Positions 42,272-52,971 of a DNA stretch of 64,000 nt are shown here, piece after piece. A program made the translations under genes and the position numbers. Source of the DNA: Buchnera aphidicola (Eriosoma lanigerum) (GTDB taxonomy: Bacteria > Pseudomonadota > Gammaproteobacteria > Enterobacterales > Enterobacteriaceae); assembly GCF_964059125.1 (NCBI RefSeq), contig NZ_OZ060395.1, positions 562,869-626,868 on the forward strand. Reading direction: 5' to 3'. How positions within the stretch are numbered: the stretch's first letter is position 1; each line of letters starts with the position of its first letter. The notes beneath the pieces are model-generated. The model ran no database searches. It was not told the origin of the DNA and saw only the letters and a program-made list of their open reading frames with translations.

Positions 42272-43410
42272 TTTATATTTTATACATTTATTTATAATTA
42301 CACATTTCAGTAATTCAAAAAATATTCATACAGGGTGTTAACAAAATTATTTATTGATATTAAAAAATAATAATTTATATATAAAGAATATAACTCAAAT
42401 AGTTATCTTTAATATACATAACTTTTAATTATTATAATGAATAAATAAGAAAAATTTTTATAAAAAAAATCAATAAAAAAAAATAAACATTTTTTTATTT
42501 TTTTTTCTTTTAAATAAAATTGATAGTATTAAAATACATAAATTATTATTGAAATAATTTTATTATTATCAAAATAATTTAACAATAAAATATATTTTCA
42601 TACAACAAATTATTAATATAAAAATTAATTCTATTACAATATTTTAAAATAAAATAATTAATTTATTCAAAATAATATATGTAAAAATATTAATAACATA
42701 TATATAATATTAATATTTTTTTTATTAATATATTATTATCATTAATATTTAAAATATTTTTTATTATTAATAATAATTAATTTTAATTAAAATAAAATAT
42801 TGCTAATAGCTTTAATATATTTTCTATTTTTTATTTAATTTAATAAATATCATTTTTTTTTATATATAAAACGATTAATTAAGATTCAAAAAAATAAGAA
42901 TTTTATCAAAATATAAAAAATTAATATAAGTAATAAAACATTAATAGATATCATTATTAATTTAATTACTAATAATTAATTTTTTTATCTAGATCTTGTA
43001 TTAACTTAATTTGTTAGAATTATATTAACATGAATATAATATGTTTATAATTAATAATCTTTTTTCATTTATCGATAAAAATGTTATTAATAAACTTAAT
43101 TAGTATTAATGATCATAATAATATTAAATTTAATCAATATCTTATAATTAATATAAAAAACTAATAAAAAATATTTTTTTTTAAAATAAATTAATACAAA
43201 AAAAAATACTTATATAAAAATATTATTAAAAATTGAGGAATAAATAATACTCATTAACATATATCAATAATATTATTTTATACACAATATTTTTTATTAA
43301 AAATGTTAAAGTAAAAAATAATTATTCTATGATTTAAAATCACATTTATTTTTTAATGATATATTTTAATAAATTATAAAATTATTTATTGTATAAAATA
43401 CTTTTTTTTA
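42272..43410. other. 1.14-kb gene-free region between rsmJ and the MFS gene
   Basis: One of the longest spacers in the window, almost entirely A and T, lying between two convergent genes so that no promoter is needed. In E. coli pitA and usp genes lie near rsmJ; a lost gene is likely, but no remnant could be read. Confidence 0.5.
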
Positions 43411-44607
43411 CTATTTCGTATATAATATTAATTTTAAATTCATTATTAATAAAAAAGAAATAACTAATAAACTAATAACAAAAATAGAAACTCCTAACCA
43501 TCCACCAAAAAACCAAAAATAACCTCCAATACTTCCAAAAATACTTGAACCAAGATAATAAAAAAATAAATATAATGATGAAGCATAACTTCTTAGTAAT
43601 TTAGACTGATGCCCAACCCAACTACTAACTATAGAATGAGCAGCAAAAAAACCTCCAGCAAAACATGTCAAACCTATGATTACACATAATAAATAATTTA
43701 TTTCAGTTATTAATAAACCAATAAACATGATTAATAAAGATATGTTCAAAATACTAATACGACCATAATTTTTTATTAAAATTCCTGCTTTAGGAGAAGT
43801 ATATACTCCCACTAAATATACTACCGAAAGAAATCCTATTAATCCTTGATTTAAACAAAAAGGTTTAACCAACAATCGATATCCTATATAATTGAATATA
43901 GTTATAAAACTACCCATCAAAATAAAACCAATAATAAATAATGTTGATAAGATAGAATCTTTCCACTGTAACATAAAATTATTAATTAAATTATTTAAAA
44001 CAAATAAATTATACTTAAAATTTTTAGATTCTGGCAATAAATATAAAAATAATATTGAACCACATAAAGAAAAAAAACCAACAAACATTAATGCTATATT
44101 CCATGAAAATATATTTGATAATATACTTGTCATGATTCTACCAATAAAACCACCAATAGTATTTCCACTAATATATAATCCTATAGAAAAAGGTAAAACA
44201 CTAGAATGCATTTCTTCACTTAAATAAGTCATAGCAATACTTGCTACACCACTTAAAGACAAACCAGTTAAAATTCGAATAACTATAATTCCTTCCCAAC
44301 TATTCATTATAGAACATAAAATTGTAAATATAGAAGCTAAAAATAAAGATCCTGTCATAACAATTTTACGACCGTACATGTCAGATATAGGACTTATAAA
44401 TAACATTCCAATAGCCATCATAATAGTAGAACTTGATAATGAAAAACTACTTTGAAGAGGAGTTAAATGAAATTCTTTTGAAAATAAAGGTAAAATTGGT
44501 TGTACAGAATATAATATTGCAAAATTAGACAAACCTGCTGAAAATAAAGCTGCTGTCACAGAATAAAATTCTATTGTTCCTTGCTTAATATACATTTTTT
44601 CTTTCAT
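43411..44607 (-). CDS. ynfM: MFS transporter, YnfM-like
   Basis: Twelve-helix major facilitator of the inner membrane, substrate unknown; E. coli YnfM (417 residues) is a putative arabinose/drug-type exporter. Here 398 residues. The N-terminus YSVTAALFSAGLSNFAILYSVQPILPLFSKEF and the cytoplasmic loop motif PISDMYGRKIVM between helices 2 and 3 are diagnostic in part. Helices continue to the C-terminus without disruption. It is one of few transporters kept in such genomes, so a role in host exchange is plausible but unproven. Confidence 0.88.
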   Translation of the reverse strand: MKEKMYIKQGTIEFYSVTAALFSAGLSNFAILYSVQPILPLFSKEFHLTPLQSSFSLSSSTIMMAIGMLFISPISDMYGRKIVMTGSLFLASIFTILCSIMNSWEGIIVIRILTGLSLSGVASIAMTYLSEEMHSSVLPFSIGLYISGNTIGGFIGRIMTSILSNIFSWNIALMFVGFFSLCGSILFLYLLPESKNFKYNLFVLNNLINNFMLQWKDSILSTLFIIGFILMGSFITIFNYIGYRLLVKPFCLNQGLIGFLSVVYLVGVYTSPKAGILIKNYGRISILNISLLIMFIGLLITEINYLLCVIIGLTCFAGGFFAAHSIVSSWVGHQSKLLRSYASSLYLFFYYLGSSIFGSIGGYFWFFGGWLGVSIFVISLLVISFLLIMNLKLILYTK

Positions 44608-44864
44608 TTTATCGATATCTACGATTGGAAGTATTTTTTTTTTATTTTTTTTTTTATAAAATTAACTAATACTGTTAATTTTTGAAAAAATTGCACAGGA
44701 ACTCCTAAAAAATAATAAATAAAATTAATATATTATATTTATAAATAATAAAATATTATATATTTTATATTTAAAATAAATAAAATTTTCTATAATTATA
44801 TATATTATAATAAAAAAAATCATTATATATAAACTATATAATCTAAAAAAAATTATATTAATAA

Positions 44865-45716
44865 CTATATATCAATAATTCCGTCATATACCCGAATAGC
44901 AGGACCATCCATATAAAGAGAACTTCCCATACCTTTCCAATTAATTATAAGTGTTCCACCAATTAAATCTACTTTTACTTTAGAACATAGTAATTGTTGA
45001 TTAATTCCAACAGCAACCGCTCCACATGCTCCACTACCACAAGCTTGTGTTTCACCTACTCCTCTCTCATATACACGAAGTTTTATATGATTATTTTGTA
45101 ATATTTGAACAAATCCAACATTAATATAATTCGGAAATATTGATTTTTTTTCTATTATAGGTCCTAATACATTAATATTAGGATCATTGATATCTTTAAC
45201 AATAATAATACAATGAGGATTTCCTATAGAAACCACCCCAAAATAAATCACCTGATTATTTACATACATAGAATAATAATTATTAATTTTAGAACATAAA
45301 AAAGGAATATTACTAGGTATAAATTCAGGTTCTCCCATATCTACAATTACATTGTTATTATTTAATATTTTACATATCATTCTTTTTTTATTAGTAGCAA
45401 TAGAAAACATTTTTTTATTTATTAATTTATTATAGTATATAAATAGAGCACAACAACGTATCCCGTTACCACATTGAAATACTTCATTTCCATCAGCATT
45501 AAAAATACGACAAAAAAAATCTATGTTATTATTGTTACTTTTTTCAATTAATAATAATTGATCAAATCCTACTCCTAAATTTCGATTAGACAAATTAGAA
45601 ATCATCTCTTTAGATAAATTTAATACTTGATTAGTAGCATTAATAATCATGAAATCATTACCTAAAGCTTGCATTTTTGTAAACTCTATTTTTTTTGTTG
45701 ATTTTTTATTGTTCAT
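44865..45716 (-). CDS. dapF: Diaminopimelate epimerase
   Basis: Converts LL- to meso-diaminopimelate, precursor of lysine (supplied to the host) and peptidoglycan. The 283 residues compare with 274. EFTKMQALGNDFMIINAT near the start, the first catalytic Cys in FQCGNGIRCCALF and the second in GVGETQACGSGACG are intact. TCCTTAAT lies upstream on the plus strand (minus: AAGGATAATAAATG), a good Shine-Dalgarno. It diverges from cyaY, as cyaY and dapF flank each other in E. coli. Confidence 0.97.
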   Translation of the reverse strand: MNNKKSTKKIEFTKMQALGNDFMIINATNQVLNLSKEMISNLSNRNLGVGFDQLLLIEKSNNNNIDFFCRIFNADGNEVFQCGNGIRCCALFIYYNKLINKKMFSIATNKKRMICKILNNNNVIVDMGEPEFIPSNIPFLCSKINNYYSMYVNNQVIYFGVVSIGNPHCIIIVKDINDPNINVLGPIIEKKSIFPNYINVGFVQILQNNHIKLRVYERGVGETQACGSGACGAVAVGINQQLLCSKVKVDLIGGTLIINWKGMGSSLYMDGPAIRVYDGIIDI

Positions 45717-45849
45717 TTATTATCCTTAATATTACTATATTATTTAAAATAATAAATTTATATAATTAATTATCTAATTAAATTTTAAAAATATAATATT
45801 TATTTATCTACATTACTATAAAAATAAATAATGTGAAAGAAAGGTATCT

Positions 45850-46185
45850 ATGCAAATGGATAACAATCAGTACCATCAGTTAGTCGATCATGTAATGTTA
45901 CAAATACAAAATTATTTAGATTTTTATATAAACTCACATGAAATTGATTGTGAAATTAAATACAATATGTTAATAATAGAATTTAAAAATAAGAATCAAA
46001 TTATTATTAATAAACAAGAATTTTTACAAGAAATATGGATGGCAACCAAAGATACAGGATATCACTTTCAATATAAAAATCAAAATTGGATATGCAAAAG
46101 AACTGATATTAATTTTTGGACTATTATATCACAATGTTGTTTTTTAGAATGTAATGTTCCTTTTTATTTTAATCAAAAAAAATAA
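45850..46185 (+). CDS. cyaY: Iron-sulphur cluster assembly protein CyaY (frataxin)
   Basis: Frataxin homologue that binds iron and tunes IscS activity. 111 residues against 106. DCEIKYNMLIIEFKNKNQIIINKQEFLQEIWMATKDTGYHF follows the frataxin fold's conserved strand region in part, with WICKRT after it; the acidic iron-binding helix is less acidic than in E. coli. AAAGGTATCT precedes the ATG. Its partner IscS is at 57 kb. Confidence 0.95.
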   Translation: MQMDNNQYHQLVDHVMLQIQNYLDFYINSHEIDCEIKYNMLIIEFKNKNQIIINKQEFLQEIWMATKDTGYHFQYKNQNWICKRTDINFWTIISQCCFLECNVPFYFNQKK

Positions 46186-46330
46186 AATTATATTACATGA
46201 ATTAATATTTTATAAGATATTAATAATATTCATTTATAAAAAAAATAATTAAGTTAATAATTTACTAAATATTTTTAATAAATTGAAATAATCAATAATA
46301 AATTATTAATTAATAAAAATAATAAAAAGC

Positions 46331-47266
46331 ATGGAAAAAAAAATACTTAGAATTGCTACTAGAAAAAGTCCACTAGCTTTAATACAAGCAAATTTTGTTC
46401 GAAAAAAATTATTATTATTTTATCCAGATTGGTATATATACCTTGTTCCAATAACTACAAATGGTGATATCATTTTAGATCAATCGCTATCTAAAATTGG
46501 TGGAAAAGGTTTGTTTATGAAAGAATTAGAAATTGCACTAATTGAAAATAAAGCAGATATAGCTATACATTCCATGAAAGATGTACCAGTTAAAATAACA
46601 AAAGAATTATGTTTTGCTAGTATTTGTAAAAGAGACAGTGCATTAGATGTATTTATATCTAATTATTACAATTCAATTGATTCCTTACCAAATGGAGCAA
46701 AAATTGGAACTTCTAGTCTTAGAAGACAGTCTCAATTGGTTTCTTATCGTCCTGATTTAATCATAATTCCTATTAGAGGAAATATTGAAACTAGATTAAA
46801 AAAATTAGATGAAGGTCAATACGATGCTATAATTTTAGCAAAAGCAGCTTTAACTCGTTTACGATTAAAAAATCGTATTACTCAAATTATTCCTGCTGAA
46901 CAATCTCTTCCATCTTGTGGACAAGGAGCAATTGGTATTCAGTCTAGATCTAATGATAAAAAAATTATTTGTCTTATAAAACATTTAAATGATCAAACAA
47001 CTAATATAGAAATTACAGCAGAAAGAGCATTTTGTAAAAAATTAAATTCAGGATGTCAAATACCTATTGGTAGCTATGCAATTCTAAAAAATAAACAATT
47101 ATGGTTACGTGGATTTATTGGATTACCTAATGGAAATATCATATTAAAAGGAGAACGTATTGGACCATTAAATATTGCAAAAAAAATTGGATATTCATTA
47201 GCTAAAGAATTATTGAAAAAAGGAGCTAGAAAAATATTACAACAAATTAATATAAGAAAAAAATAA
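46331..47266 (+). CDS. hemC: Porphobilinogen deaminase (hydroxymethylbilane synthase)
   Basis: Joins four porphobilinogens into hydroxymethylbilane. 311 residues (313 in E. coli). [16 protein letters not shown], the catalytic Asp region [17 protein letters not shown] and the cofactor-attachment Cys in [13 protein letters not shown] near residue 242 are intact. Six bases separate it from hemD, forming an operon. Confidence 0.98.
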   Translation: MEKKILRIATRKSPLALIQANFVRKKLLLFYPDWYIYLVPITTNGDIILDQSLSKIGGKGLFMKELEIALIENKADIAIHSMKDVPVKITKELCFASICKRDSALDVFISNYYNSIDSLPNGAKIGTSSLRRQSQLVSYRPDLIIIPIRGNIETRLKKLDEGQYDAIILAKAALTRLRLKNRITQIIPAEQSLPSCGQGAIGIQSRSNDKKIICLIKHLNDQTTNIEITAERAFCKKLNSGCQIPIGSYAILKNKQLWLRGFIGLPNGNIILKGERIGPLNIAKKIGYSLAKELLKKGARKILQQINIRKK

Positions 47267-47272
47267 TACAAA

Positions 47273-48043
47273 ATGAAAATATTAATTACAAGACCACATT
47301 TAGAATCCATAGAACTACAAAAAAAACTACGATTAATTGGTATTTCCGCTTGGTCTCTTCCTATTCTTAACTTTTATCCTGGCATTGGACTAAAATATTT
47401 ATCTAAAATTATTTCTACAATAAGTAAAAATTCAATTATTTGCATGACTTCTAAAAAAGCAATTGAATATGCTAGTATGTATTTAAAAAGTTTAAATATA
47501 CCATGGCCTTCTGATGTACAATACTATACTATAGGAAAAGAATCTTCTCTTCTATTTCAAAAAAAAACTGGAAAAAAATCTCAATATCCTATATTAATTG
47601 AAAATAGTGAAAACTTATTAAAATTAATAGATTTAAAAATAATTAAAAAAAAAACAATTCTTATATTAAAAGGTAATCAAGGAAGAAATATATTAAAAAA
47701 TGCTTTTATAACAAAAGGAGCAAACGTTATTCTTATCGAATGTTACAAAAGAAAAATAAAAAAAATTGATTCCAAAAAAGAAACTAAAAAATGGAAAAAA
47801 AAAAAAATTGACACGATAGTTGTTACAAATAGTACAACTTTACATGCATTATACAAAATTTTTTCATCTCGTAATTCTAAATCATGGTTTTTACAATGTA
47901 ATCTATTAGTAATTAGTATAAGATTAAAAATCTTAGCTAAAAATTTAGGTTGGGACAAAATTTATATTTCAAAAAAATCAAATAACAATTCTTTATTAGA
48001 AAAACTATTAGATATAAAAAAAAATGAAAAGAAAGATCTATAA
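47273..48043 (+). CDS. hemD: Uroporphyrinogen-III synthase
   Basis: Cyclises hydroxymethylbilane to uroporphyrinogen III. 256 residues (246 in E. coli). The family is poorly conserved in sequence; ILITRPHLESIELQKKLRLIGISAWSLPIL matches the E. coli N-terminus in part, and VTNSTTLHAL near residue 182 is the conserved TSxxxxxxL region. Lys-rich drift is strong. Identification rests on position after hemC plus these motifs. The 3' end lies 16 bp from tRNA-Pro on the other strand. Confidence 0.92.
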   Translation: MKILITRPHLESIELQKKLRLIGISAWSLPILNFYPGIGLKYLSKIISTISKNSIICMTSKKAIEYASMYLKSLNIPWPSDVQYYTIGKESSLLFQKKTGKKSQYPILIENSENLLKLIDLKIIKKKTILILKGNQGRNILKNAFITKGANVILIECYKRKIKKIDSKKETKKWKKKKIDTIVVTNSTTLHALYKIFSSRNSKSWFLQCNLLVISIRLKILAKNLGWDKIYISKKSNNNSLLEKLLDIKKNEKKDL

Positions 48044-48058
48044 ATATAAAAAATAATT

Positions 48059-48135
48059 TGGTCGGCGAAAGAGGATTTGAACCTCTGACCCACTGGTCCC
48101 AAACCAGTTGCGCTACCAAGCTGCGCTATTCGCCG
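48059..48135 (-). tRNA. proM: tRNA-Pro (TGG)
   Basis: Acceptor CGGCGAA with TTCGCCG, anticodon loop TTTGGGA (TGG), T-loop GGTTCAAATCC, discriminator A and encoded CCA. Close to E. coli proM. Third of a minus-strand tRNA cluster in the order of E. coli argX-hisR-leuT-proM, with leuT missing. Confidence 0.97.
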
Positions 48136-48209
48136 TAGTAATATATATTAATTAAATTTAAACAATAAAAATTAATTCTTTTTTATTTATTATATTATAA
48201 AAATTTTTG

Positions 48210-48283
48210 GGTGGTTAATGGGATTTGAACCCATGACCACTGGAATCACAATCCAGAGCTCTACCAACTGAGCTATAACCACC
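48210..48283 (-). tRNA. hisR: tRNA-His (GTG)
   Basis: Anticodon loop TTGTGAT (GTG). The extra G-1 paired to C73, the histidine identity element, is encoded (48283 with 48210). The body is nearly identical to E. coli hisR. The encoded 3' end reads C73 then CAA, so CCA must be completed or trimmed. Middle gene of the cluster. Confidence 0.97.
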
Positions 48284-48341
48284 AAAAAATAAAAATTAAA
48301 AAAATATAAAAAAAATAAATTATTTATAAACTAATATTGCA

Positions 48342-48418
48342 TGGTGCGCCCGACAGGATTCGAACCTGAGGCCTATACTTTCGGAAAGTATTGCTCTATC
48401 CAACTGAGCTACGGGCGC
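48342..48418 (-). tRNA. argX: tRNA-Arg (CCG)
   Basis: Acceptor GCGCCCG with CGGGCGC, anticodon loop TTCCGAA (CCG), T-loop GGTTCGAATCC, discriminator A, encoded CCA. The acceptor, D-arm and T-arm equal E. coli argX; the anticodon stem has drifted to A/T pairs. First gene of the cluster. It reads CGG, a codon that must be rare in so AT-rich a genome. Confidence 0.97.
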
Positions 48419-48773
48419 GTAGCTACAGCTTTAAATAAATATTTTATTAAAATAATAGTATAATGTCTAGTTTTTTTTCAGGATTCTGTATTTAATTTTA
48501 GTATTTATACTAAATATATAATAAAGTAAATCAAAATATATCAGTTATATCAAAAAAACTTGAAATTAAAATATTATTATTTAGATTTTGTATAATTTTT
48601 AAATTAAAAAACAAAAAAAAATACTATGTTATGTATGTATTTTTAAATAAATTAATATAAATTATTTATAAATTTTATTTATATATAATTTATGTATTAT
48701 TTGTAATAAATATTATTAAAATATTTATAATACTATTATTAATATGAAATAAATTAAAATATATTAATCTAAA
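48419..48773. other. Spacer upstream of the tRNA cluster
   Basis: About 355 bases between rho (3' end) and tRNA-Arg, both minus strand. It should contain the tRNA cluster promoter; TATACT near 48459 with T-rich sequence upstream is a candidate -10. No gene and no strong hairpin past rho. Confidence 0.4.
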
Positions 48774-50033
48774 TTAAGAACGTTTCATCATATCAAAAAA
48801 TTCATGATTGGTTTTTGTCATAGATAATTTATTAATTAAAAATTCCATAGCATCAATTTCTCCCATAGGATGAATAATTTTTCGTAAAATCCACATTTTT
48901 TGTAATTCTTCAGGTATAGTTAATAATTCTTCTTTTCTAGTTCCTGAACGATTATAATCAATGGCAGGAAATACACGTTTTTCTGCAATTTTTCTGGATA
49001 ATGGTAATTCCATGTTACCAGTTCCTTTAAATTCTTCGTAAATCACCTCATCCATTTTAGAACCAGTATCTACTAATGCTGTAGCTATAATAGTTAAACT
49101 ACCACCTTCTTCTACGTTTCTTGCAGCACCAAAAAATCTTTTAGGTCTATGTAATGCATTTGCATCTACACCCCCTGTTAATACTTTTCCAGAAGCAGGT
49201 ACAACCGTATTATACGCTCTAGCTAAACGAGTAATAGAATCAAGTAAAATTATTACATCTTTTTTATGCTCAACAAGTCTTTTCGCTTTTTCAATCACCA
49301 TTTCAGCTACTTGTACATGTCTTGAAGCTGGTTCATCAAAAGTAGAAGCTACTACTTCTCCTTTAACTAATCTTTGCATTTCTGTTACTTCTTCAGGTCT
49401 CTCATCTATTAACAATACCATTAAAACACATTCTGAATGATTATAAGCGATACTTTGTGCAATATTTTGTAACAACATAGTTTTACCTGCTTTTGGAGGT
49501 GCTACTATTAAACCACGTTGTCCTCTTCCAATAGGAGAAGCTAAATCTAATACTCTAGCCGTTAGATCTTCAGTAGAACCGTTTCCTCTTTCCATTCTTA
49601 AACGAGAATTTGCATGCAATGGTGTTAAATTTTCAAATAAAATTTTACTACGAGCATTTTCCGGTTTATCATAATTTACTGCATTAACTTTTAAAAGAGC
49701 AAAATATCGTTCTCCTTCTTTAGGAGGACGTATTTTTCCAGCAATTGTATCACCTGTACGTAAATTAAATCTACGAATTTGACTGGGAGAAACATAAATA
49801 TCATCAGGACCTGCTAAGTAAGAACTATCAGAGGATCGTAAAAATCCAAATCCATCTTGTAATATTTCTAAAACTCCATTACCAAATATATCTTCTCCAC
49901 TTTTTGAGTGTTGTTTTAATATAGAAAAAATTATATCTTGTTTCCGCATACGTGCTAAATTTTCCAGACCTATATTTTCGCCAAGAGTGATTAATTCAGA
50001 AACTGTGGTATTTTTAAGTTCGGTAAGATTCAT
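48774..50033 (-). CDS. rho: Transcription termination factor Rho
   Basis: Hexameric RNA helicase that ends transcription at Rho-dependent sites. 419 residues, exactly the E. coli length, and highly conserved. N-terminal domain [20 protein letters not shown], the RNA-binding cold-shock-like domain ([22 protein letters not shown]), P-loop APPKAGKT near residue 178, Walker [17 protein letters not shown] and the Q-loop/R-loop region all present. It lies downstream of trxA, as in E. coli. Confidence 0.99.
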   Translation of the reverse strand: MNLTELKNTTVSELITLGENIGLENLARMRKQDIIFSILKQHSKSGEDIFGNGVLEILQDGFGFLRSSDSSYLAGPDDIYVSPSQIRRFNLRTGDTIAGKIRPPKEGERYFALLKVNAVNYDKPENARSKILFENLTPLHANSRLRMERGNGSTEDLTARVLDLASPIGRGQRGLIVAPPKAGKTMLLQNIAQSIAYNHSECVLMVLLIDERPEEVTEMQRLVKGEVVASTFDEPASRHVQVAEMVIEKAKRLVEHKKDVIILLDSITRLARAYNTVVPASGKVLTGGVDANALHRPKRFFGAARNVEEGGSLTIIATALVDTGSKMDEVIYEEFKGTGNMELPLSRKIAEKRVFPAIDYNRSGTRKEELLTIPEELQKMWILRKIIHPMGEIDAMEFLINKLSMTKTNHEFFDMMKRS

Positions 50034-50209
50034 AATGGTGGGTTTCTTAGTAAACTTGAAGTAAATCTTGGAATGAAAATTAAAAATAATTTATTAAATA
50101 ATTGAATATATTTAATAAAATATTTATGTTTTGATAGAATTATTTGTTGATATATGTCATTACTACATGTAATTAAAAAATGATTATAACTTTTTTCATA
50201 AAAAAAATC

Positions 50210-50243
50210 TAGCGGTTTTTCTATTCTATAATTAAAACCGCTA
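50210..50243 (-). terminator. Terminator of trxA
   Basis: Perfect 10-bp stem TAGCGGTTTT/AAAACCGCTA (50210-50219 with 50234-50243), 14-nt loop, 22 bp after the trxA stop. On the minus strand it is followed by GATTTTTTTAT, a classical intrinsic terminator that separates trxA from rho. Confidence 0.88.
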
Positions 50244-50265
50244 ATTGTATATTACATATATAATT

Positions 50266-50598
50266 TTAACTATTTAAATTTATATCTAAAAAATTTTTCA
50301 ATTCTTTTTTGGATATCATACCTATTTTCTTATCTATAACATGATTATTACGAAATAGTAGTAGTGTAGGTATACTTTGAATGGAATATTTTACTCCTAT
50401 ATTTGGATTATTTTCGACATCTAATTTTGCAATTATTAAATGATCATGATATTCTTCTGCAATATTATCTAAAATTGGTGCTAATAATTTACAAGGATTA
50501 CACCAATTTGCCCAAAAATCTACTAGAATTAAACCAGATTGCTTTGAAACATAATTTTCAAAATTATTATCATCTAAAATAACTATTTCATTACTCAT
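50266..50598 (-). CDS. trxA: Thioredoxin 1 with a CNPC active site
   Basis: Cytosolic dithiol reductant. 110 residues (109 in E. coli). The active site is Trp32-Cys33-Asn34-Pro35-Cys36 instead of WCGPC; the cis-Pro SIPTLLLF loop and DFWANW are conserved. The Gly-to-Asn change between the cysteines alters redox potential in model thioredoxins. I recall CNPC in other Buchnera TrxA, so this may be lineage-wide. It lies upstream of rho, 187 bp after rep. Confidence 0.96.
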   Translation of the reverse strand: MSNEIVILDDNNFENYVSKQSGLILVDFWANWCNPCKLLAPILDNIAEEYHDHLIIAKLDVENNPNIGVKYSIQSIPTLLLFRNNHVIDKKIGMISKKELKNFLDINLNS

Positions 50599-50784
50599 AT
50601 AAATCCTATAAATAAATTATATTTAAATATATACTAAATATTACACTAATTTTAAAAAAAATGAACTAAATAAATTATTATACATAAAATATCACAATAT
50701 AATAATAATATTTAATCAACTTTTAATATATCTATACTGATAATAATCAAAAAATTTTAGGTTTATATATATTAAAAAAAAATA

Positions 50785-52797
50785 TTAGTATTTATTTAAT
50801 AATTTTTTTATCTTTTTCAAATATGGAATGCTTAATGTTTTAGCATTTTTTACATATGAAGAATTAAATTGATCAATCCAACATAAATCATCTTGAGGTA
50901 GTTCTAACAAAAATCGACTCGGTATTGCATTATATATTTGACCATATTGATTTCTTTTTTTACATATAGTAAAAACTAATTGTTTTTTTGCTCGAGTAAT
51001 ACCAACATATATTAATCGACGTTCTTCATCTAAATTATCATTATTAATACCATTATAATGTGGTAATATTCCTTCTTCCATTCCAACAATAAATACATAC
51101 TTAAATTCTAATCCTTTAGATGCATGTAAAGTCATTAGTTGTAATTTATCTTTTTTTTTACTTTGATCAATGTCATAGAACATATCTCTTAACATAAAAT
51201 TCGTAATAATTTGAGATAAATTCATAGGTTTTTGAATATAATTTCCTTTAAACATTTCTATGATCCACTTTAAAAATAAATCAATGTTATTCAAACTAGA
51301 TTGAACTTTATGATTATCTTTAATAGATTTGATAATCCATTCTTTATAATTTATTTGAACAATTAATTCTTTTAATCCAATTTCTGGAGATATTTTAAAT
51401 TGCTCAGAAATATTTTTAATCCAAAATGAAAAATTCTGTAATTTTTTTAAACTATAACGATTAATTTTAGTTTGTAAACCTATGTCTAAAATCGAACAAA
51501 AAAGACTTTTTTTATGTAAAATAGACCATTCCATTAATTTTCGTAATGTTATTGTACCAATAGTACGAGAAGGAATATTTACAATTCTTAAAAAAGCAAC
51601 ATCATCATTTTGATTGTTGATTAAACGTAAATATGCTAATAAATCTTTAATTTCTGAACGAGCAAAAAAAGAATTACTACCTGAAATTTCATATTCTATA
51701 TCATTTTTAATTAATTCTTTTTCAAACCAACGGGCTTGATAGTTTCCACGATATAAAATTGCATAATCGCTATATTTATTATTATAACTATTTTTATGAG
51801 AATTTATGACCTCAATAATTTTTTTAGCTTCTTTTTCTTCATTTTCTACTACTAAAATTTTTATTTTAGATCCATAATCTAATTTTGAAAACAATTTCTT
51901 CTTAAATTCATGGTTATTATTTGAAATTAAAATATTAGCTACTTTTAAAATTCTTCCAGTAGAACGATAATTCTGTTCCATCTTTATAATAGTAATATTT
52001 GGAAAATCTGTTTTCAATAAAGAAAAATTTTGAACACAAGCTCCTCTCCAAGAATAAATAGATTGATCATCATCTCCTACTAAAGTAAAATCAGATCTTT
52101 TATTACTTAATAATTTGATAAATTCATATTGACTAGTATTAGTATCTTGATATTCATCTACTAAAAAATATTGAATTCTTTCATTCCATCTAGTTTGTAT
52201 ATCAGTGTTATTTCTTAACAATAAAGTAGGTAAATAAATTAGATCATCAAAATCTAAAATATTATGTGTAAACAAATGTTTATTATATATAGAATAATAA
52301 TTAGAAAAAATATGTTCTATGTCTGTTTTTGCTCTAGTTTGTGCTTCTTGGGGATTAATTAATTGTGTTTTCCATCTTGAAATAGTTAATAGTAATTGTT
52401 TTAATAACAATTTATTTTTTTTAAATTTAGAAACAGTGATATCATCTAATAAATTTAATTGATCATATTCATCAAATAATACAAAATTAGCACTTCTATT
52501 TAAATATTGCAGCTCAGATTTTATTATTTCCATTCCTAATGTATGAAAAGTAGAAATTTTTAATTTATTTAAATATTTTTCTCCAAGAATTGATGCAATT
52601 CGAAACTTCATTTCTTGAGCTGCTTTATTAGTAAATGTCATTGCAGCAATATTTTCTATATTATAATTACATTTATGAATTAAATAAATAATCTTATTAA
52701 TTATCACTTTTGTTTTACCAGATCCAGCTCCAGCTAATACTAAACATGGACCTTTAATACACTGTATAGCTTGTTGTTGAATAATATTAAGATTCAT
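50785..52797 (-). CDS. rep: ATP-dependent DNA helicase Rep
   Basis: UvrD/Rep-family 3'-5' helicase that clears protein from DNA ahead of the fork. 670 residues (673). Walker A LAGAGSGKTK at residues 21-30, AMTFTNKAAQEMK, Walker B FLVDEYQDTN, GDDDQSIYSWRGA, EQNYRS and the C-terminal LMTLHASKGLEFKYVFIVG with DEERRLIYVGITRAKK are all present. The start MNLNIIQQQAIQ aligns with E. coli MRLNPGQQQAV. Confidence 0.98.
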   Translation of the reverse strand: MNLNIIQQQAIQCIKGPCLVLAGAGSGKTKVIINKIIYLIHKCNYNIENIAAMTFTNKAAQEMKFRIASILGEKYLNKLKISTFHTLGMEIIKSELQYLNRSANFVLFDEYDQLNLLDDITVSKFKKNKLLLKQLLLTISRWKTQLINPQEAQTRAKTDIEHIFSNYYSIYNKHLFTHNILDFDDLIYLPTLLLRNNTDIQTRWNERIQYFLVDEYQDTNTSQYEFIKLLSNKRSDFTLVGDDDQSIYSWRGACVQNFSLLKTDFPNITIIKMEQNYRSTGRILKVANILISNNNHEFKKKLFSKLDYGSKIKILVVENEEKEAKKIIEVINSHKNSYNNKYSDYAILYRGNYQARWFEKELIKNDIEYEISGSNSFFARSEIKDLLAYLRLINNQNDDVAFLRIVNIPSRTIGTITLRKLMEWSILHKKSLFCSILDIGLQTKINRYSLKKLQNFSFWIKNISEQFKISPEIGLKELIVQINYKEWIIKSIKDNHKVQSSLNNIDLFLKWIIEMFKGNYIQKPMNLSQIITNFMLRDMFYDIDQSKKKDKLQLMTLHASKGLEFKYVFIVGMEEGILPHYNGINNDNLDEERRLIYVGITRAKKQLVFTICKKRNQYGQIYNAIPSRFLLELPQDDLCWIDQFNSSYVKNAKTLSIPYLKKIKKLLNKY

Positions 52798-52971
52798 AAA
52801 TAATATTTTTATAATTGAAAATAAAATTACTTGTTATGAAAATTTTCTATTTTTATAAAAACAAAATATATAATTTTATATTTAAATATATATTACTTAC
52901 AATAACAAAAAAAATAAATTTTAATACATTTTTTCTGTTATTGTAAAAATCTTAAAATTATATAAAATATT

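Noticed and set aside
47937-48119. 60-codon minus-strand frame across the hemD 3' end and tRNA-Pro
   Set aside because: It overlaps tRNA-Pro and hemD; the translated VAQLVWDQWVRGSNPLSPT is the typical false peptide from a tRNA gene.
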